Source of the DNA: Streptomyces sp. NRRL F-4489
GTDB taxonomy: Bacteria; Actinomycetota; Actinomycetes; Streptomycetales; Streptomycetaceae
Direction: 5' to 3'
Assembly: GCF_001509485.1 (NCBI RefSeq)
Contig: NZ_LLZI01000070.1
Coordinates: 1 to 9,005 of the forward strand
DNA: 9,005 nucleotides
Each line of letters starts with the position of its first letter. The stretch's first letter is position 1. Below the pieces are notes generated by a model, which did no database searches, had not been told where the DNA came from, and was given only the letters and a program-made list of their open reading frames with translations. Positions 6,847-9,005 of the stretch are shown piece by piece. The position numbers and the translations under genes were made by a program.

Positions 6847-8931
6847 GTGGACGCGTACGCGGGATCTGTGCTCGCCGAGCGCTACCGCCTGCCGCGGCGG
6901 CCCGCCGGCGACGGCCCCGAGGCCGCTGACGGGCCGTTCCCCGGCCAGGTGGCGGCGGTCCGGGCCTATGACACGTACAGCGGCCAGCGGGTGATGATCC
7001 GTCAGGTGCCGCTGCCGGAGGTGGTGGACGCCGAGGTCGTGGCGGCGGACGGGGGCGGTGCGTCCGGTGGGTTCGGCGCGTTCGACGCGTCCGTGGATTC
7101 CGTGGACGGGCGTGCGGAGGAGCGTTTCGGCGGGAGCGGCGGCCGGCGGGAGCGGGCCGGCGTCGCCGACCGCAGCCCCCGCGATCCGCTGGTCCGCCGG
7201 GCCCTGGAGGCCGCGACGGCCGCCGCCCAGCTGCCCGACCACCCGCTGCTGGAGCAGGTCTACGACGTCTTCGCGCAGGACGGCAGCCTGTGGATCGTCG
7301 GCGAGGACCTGCCCGCGCGCCCGCTGGCGGCGCTGCTCGCCGAGCGGCCGCTGACCCCGCACCGCGCCGCGGAGATCGCCGCCGATCTGCTCACCGCCCT
7401 GCGCGCCCTGCACGCCCACGGCTGGCCGCACCGCAACGTCACCGCGCGCACGGTCCTGGTCTGCGACGACGGCCGGGCGGTGCTGGCGGGCCTGGCGGCG
7501 GGCGCGGCCCAGGAGGCGCTGTGCGGGTACGACCTGCGGCCGGAGGCGGTGGCCGGGGCGGTGGTCTCGTTGGCCAAGGGGGCGGGGGCGGAGCCGTCCG
7601 GGTCCGGCGGGTCCGGTGGGTCCGGCGGTCTCGTCGGCCTCGCCGCCGAGCGGGCGCGGCAGACGCGGCTGCAGTTGGTCGGTGCGGTCACCGAGCGGTG
7701 GGCGCCGGAGCTGGCCGGGCCGGCGGACGGCGGCGCGGCGGCGCCGGCGGGGCCGGCCGCGGATCTGTGGGCGGTGGGCGCGCTGCTGTTCCGCGCGGTG
7801 CGCGGGCGTCCGCCGTTCCCCGAGGAGGACGCCGCCGAGCTGGTGCGGCTGGTGCGGTCCCGGCCGCCCGCGCCGGCCGCGGAGTGCGGGGTGCTGCGGC
7901 CGGTCGTCGAGGCGCTGCTGTGCCAGGAACCGTCCGGGCGCCCCGGGTCCGCAGAAGTGCTCGCCCGGTTGCGGGAGGTGCTGCGCGGCGCGCCGGAGCC
8001 GGATCCGGGCCGCGGGCTGGTGACGGTGCCCGCGCTGCCGGGGGCGGGCGATCCGCGGCGGCTGCCGGTCCCGCGGCGCCGCGGTGAGCTGGTCCGCCGG
8101 GGGCGGCGGCCGGCGGCCCGTCCGGCGCGGCCGCCCGGGCAGCTCCGGCGGCCCGGGCGGGCGTCCGGCGCGGTGCCGGAAGCGGCCGGGCCGGTCCGGG
8201 TCGGCGCGGGACCGGCGGCCGGCCGGGAGCCGCGCGCGCCGCGGAGCCTGGGCCGGGTGCTGCTCGCGGTGATCCTGCTGCTGATGGTGGCCGGGATCGC
8301 GTACGCCATGGTGTTCCTGCCGAAGTCCGGGGCGGGCGCGGCGGGCGGCGCGTCGGGGGCGGCCCGCGCCACGACCCCCGGCGCCGCGCCCGGCGGCAGC
8401 CCCGCCCCCTCGTCCGGCGGCGCGGGCCGGGGCGGTCCGACCCCGCCGGGCACCGCCGCGACGCAGACCACCGCCACCGTCGCCCCCGGCTTCGCGCTCC
8501 GCACCGACCCGCTGGGCTTCCGCACCGCCGTCCCCGAGGGCTGGCGGCGGAGCACCGGCCCCGGCCCCGGCCAGGCGCGCTACGCCGGTGGCGGGCTGGA
8601 GCTGCTGGTGGTGCCCGGCCGGGACACCACCGCCCGCTTCGGCACCGACCCGATGGCGTATCAGGAGACCGGCGAGCCCGAGCTGGCGGCGTTCCGCGAC
8701 TCCGCCTGGTCGTCGGCCGCCGGGCTGCGCCGGATAGACGTCGGGGGCACGGCGATGGCCGAGGGCACGTTCACCTGGAAGGACGGCGCCGGCCGCCAGG
8801 TCTACGCCCGCAACCTCGCGCTGCTCGACGGCGGCCGCTACCACCTCGTCCTGGTCACCGGCCCGGTCACCGCCCGCGCCCAGGTGGACCGGATATACGC
8901 CCAGGCCAGCAGCGCCTACCGGCCGGGCTAG
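6847..8931 (+). CDS. Membrane pseudokinase with non-PASTA ectodomain
   Basis: A 694-aa protein with a Ser/Thr kinase fold but no catalytic residues. Seen: no glycine loop in 8-48; VAVK replaced by VMIR (49-52); HRDxKxxN replaced by HRNVTART (195-202), losing the catalytic Asp, Lys and Asn; the DFG position reads G-L-A in VLAGLAAG (212-219). Fold landmarks remain: WAPE (285-288) and DLWAVG (306-311). There are two unusual insertions, a Gly/Ala/Asp-rich one between strand beta3 and helix C (about 58-115) and an expanded activation segment (about 225-284) with SGG repeats. An Arg/Pro-rich juxtamembrane region precedes one membrane helix (about 470-490), then a Gly/Pro/Thr stalk and an ectodomain (about 546-694). 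The GTG start has GGGGAGG (6834-6840) six bases upstream. It probably acts by binding, perhaps with the kinase encoded upstream; phosphotransfer is not expected. Confidence 0.88.
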   Translation: MDAYAGSVLAERYRLPRRPAGDGPEAADGPFPGQVAAVRAYDTYSGQRVMIRQVPLPEVVDAEVVAADGGGASGGFGAFDASVDSVDGRAEERFGGSGGRRERAGVADRSPRDPLVRRALEAATAAAQLPDHPLLEQVYDVFAQDGSLWIVGEDLPARPLAALLAERPLTPHRAAEIAADLLTALRALHAHGWPHRNVTARTVLVCDDGRAVLAGLAAGAAQEALCGYDLRPEAVAGAVVSLAKGAGAEPSGSGGSGGSGGLVGLAAERARQTRLQLVGAVTERWAPELAGPADGGAAAPAGPAADLWAVGALLFRAVRGRPPFPEEDAAELVRLVRSRPPAPAAECGVLRPVVEALLCQEPSGRPGSAEVLARLREVLRGAPEPDPGRGLVTVPALPGAGDPRRLPVPRRRGELVRRGRRPAARPARPPGQLRRPGRASGAVPEAAGPVRVGAGPAAGREPRAPRSLGRVLLAVILLLMVAGIAYAMVFLPKSGAGAAGGASGAARATTPGAAPGGSPAPSSGGAGRGGPTPPGTAATQTTATVAPGFALRTDPLGFRTAVPEGWRRSTGPGPGQARYAGGGLELLVVPGRDTTARFGTDPMAYQETGEPELAAFRDSAWSSAAGLRRIDVGGTAMAEGTFTWKDGAGRQVYARNLALLDGGRYHLVLVTGPVTARAQVDRIYAQASSAYRPG
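7603..7628 (+). repeat. Tandem 9-base repeat encoding SGG units
   Basis: Units TCCGGCGGG (7603-7611), TCCGGTGGG (7612-7620) and TCCGGCGG (7621-7628, incomplete) are in frame and encode Ser-Gly-Gly inside the expanded activation segment of the pseudokinase (residues 253-261). Such a repeat can change copy number by slippage without a frameshift, altering only linker length. Confidence 0.7.
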
Positions 8932-8946
8932 CCGCCGCCCGCGAGC

Positions 8947-8962
8947 CCGGGGCCGTCCCCGG
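8947..8962 (+). terminator. Hairpin after pseudokinase gene
   Basis: CCGGGG (8947-8952), loop CCGT, CCCCGG (8957-8962) is a perfect 6-bp stem with a tetraloop starting 16 bases after the TAG stop at 8929-8931. No U tract follows, which is common for actinomycete terminators. The remaining 43 bases to the window end show nothing I can call. Confidence 0.5.
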
Positions 8963-9005
8963 CCGCCGCCCCCGCCCATGGGCCCACTCCCTTCCGCCGG
9001 CCCGC

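Noticed and set aside
5830..8979. Open frame of about 1049 codons on the - strand opposite both kinase genes
   Set aside because: The translation is low-complexity Arg/Ala/Gly/Pro, no domain is visible, and it spans two well-supported genes; lack of stops follows from base composition.
1..9005. CRISPR array, tRNA/rRNA gene, insertion sequence or phage attachment site
   Set aside because: No regularly spaced repeats, no tRNA-like cloverleaf, no transposase and no flanking direct repeats were seen in the intergenic regions.

Overview
The window is chromosomal DNA of a high-GC actinomycete, almost certainly Streptomyces or a close relative. Base composition is very high in G+C, nearly every third codon position is G or C, three of the five genes start with GTG behind strong purine-rich ribosome sites, and the protein types are typical of the genus (eukaryotic-type membrane Ser/Thr kinases and a lipoprotein serine hydrolase). 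Streptomyces coelicolor is known to carry a cluster of membrane Ser/Thr kinases around SCO4775-SCO4779; a match to that locus is only a recollection and was not checked.

Layout. Bases 1-95 are non-coding: a dense run of G tracts and then a hairpin with a T tract that looks like an intrinsic terminator for a + strand gene lying left of the window. Bases 96-1331 (- strand) encode a nucleotide-sugar dehydrogenase-like protein whose fold motifs are intact but whose catalytic residues are almost all replaced. A 236-bp divergent region follows, containing a short AT-rich island with small inverted repeats. Bases 1568-3277 (+) encode an aerobic FAD-dependent glycerol-3-phosphate dehydrogenase, GlpD. 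It converges, across 31 bp with a small hairpin, on a - strand lipoprotein serine hydrolase of the class C beta-lactamase/DD-peptidase group (3309-4538). A 190-bp divergent region with a nested inverted repeat leads into a complete membrane Ser/Thr kinase (4729-6702). After a 144-bp GC-hairpin-rich gap comes a second kinase-like membrane protein (6847-8931) that has lost every catalytic motif, followed by a hairpin terminator candidate.

How the genes may work together. The two kinase-like proteins share one architecture: cytoplasmic kinase fold, disordered linker, one membrane helix and an outside domain that is not PASTA. The first looks active and the second is a pseudokinase, so a sensor/partner pair is a reasonable inference. 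The lipoprotein hydrolase divergent from the kinase would act outside the membrane on peptidoglycan-like substrates, the same compartment as the kinase ectodomains. GlpD feeds glycerol-3-phosphate electrons to the respiratory chain and has no obvious tie to the kinases. The most striking point is that two of the five genes encode apparent pseudoenzymes with otherwise intact reading frames.
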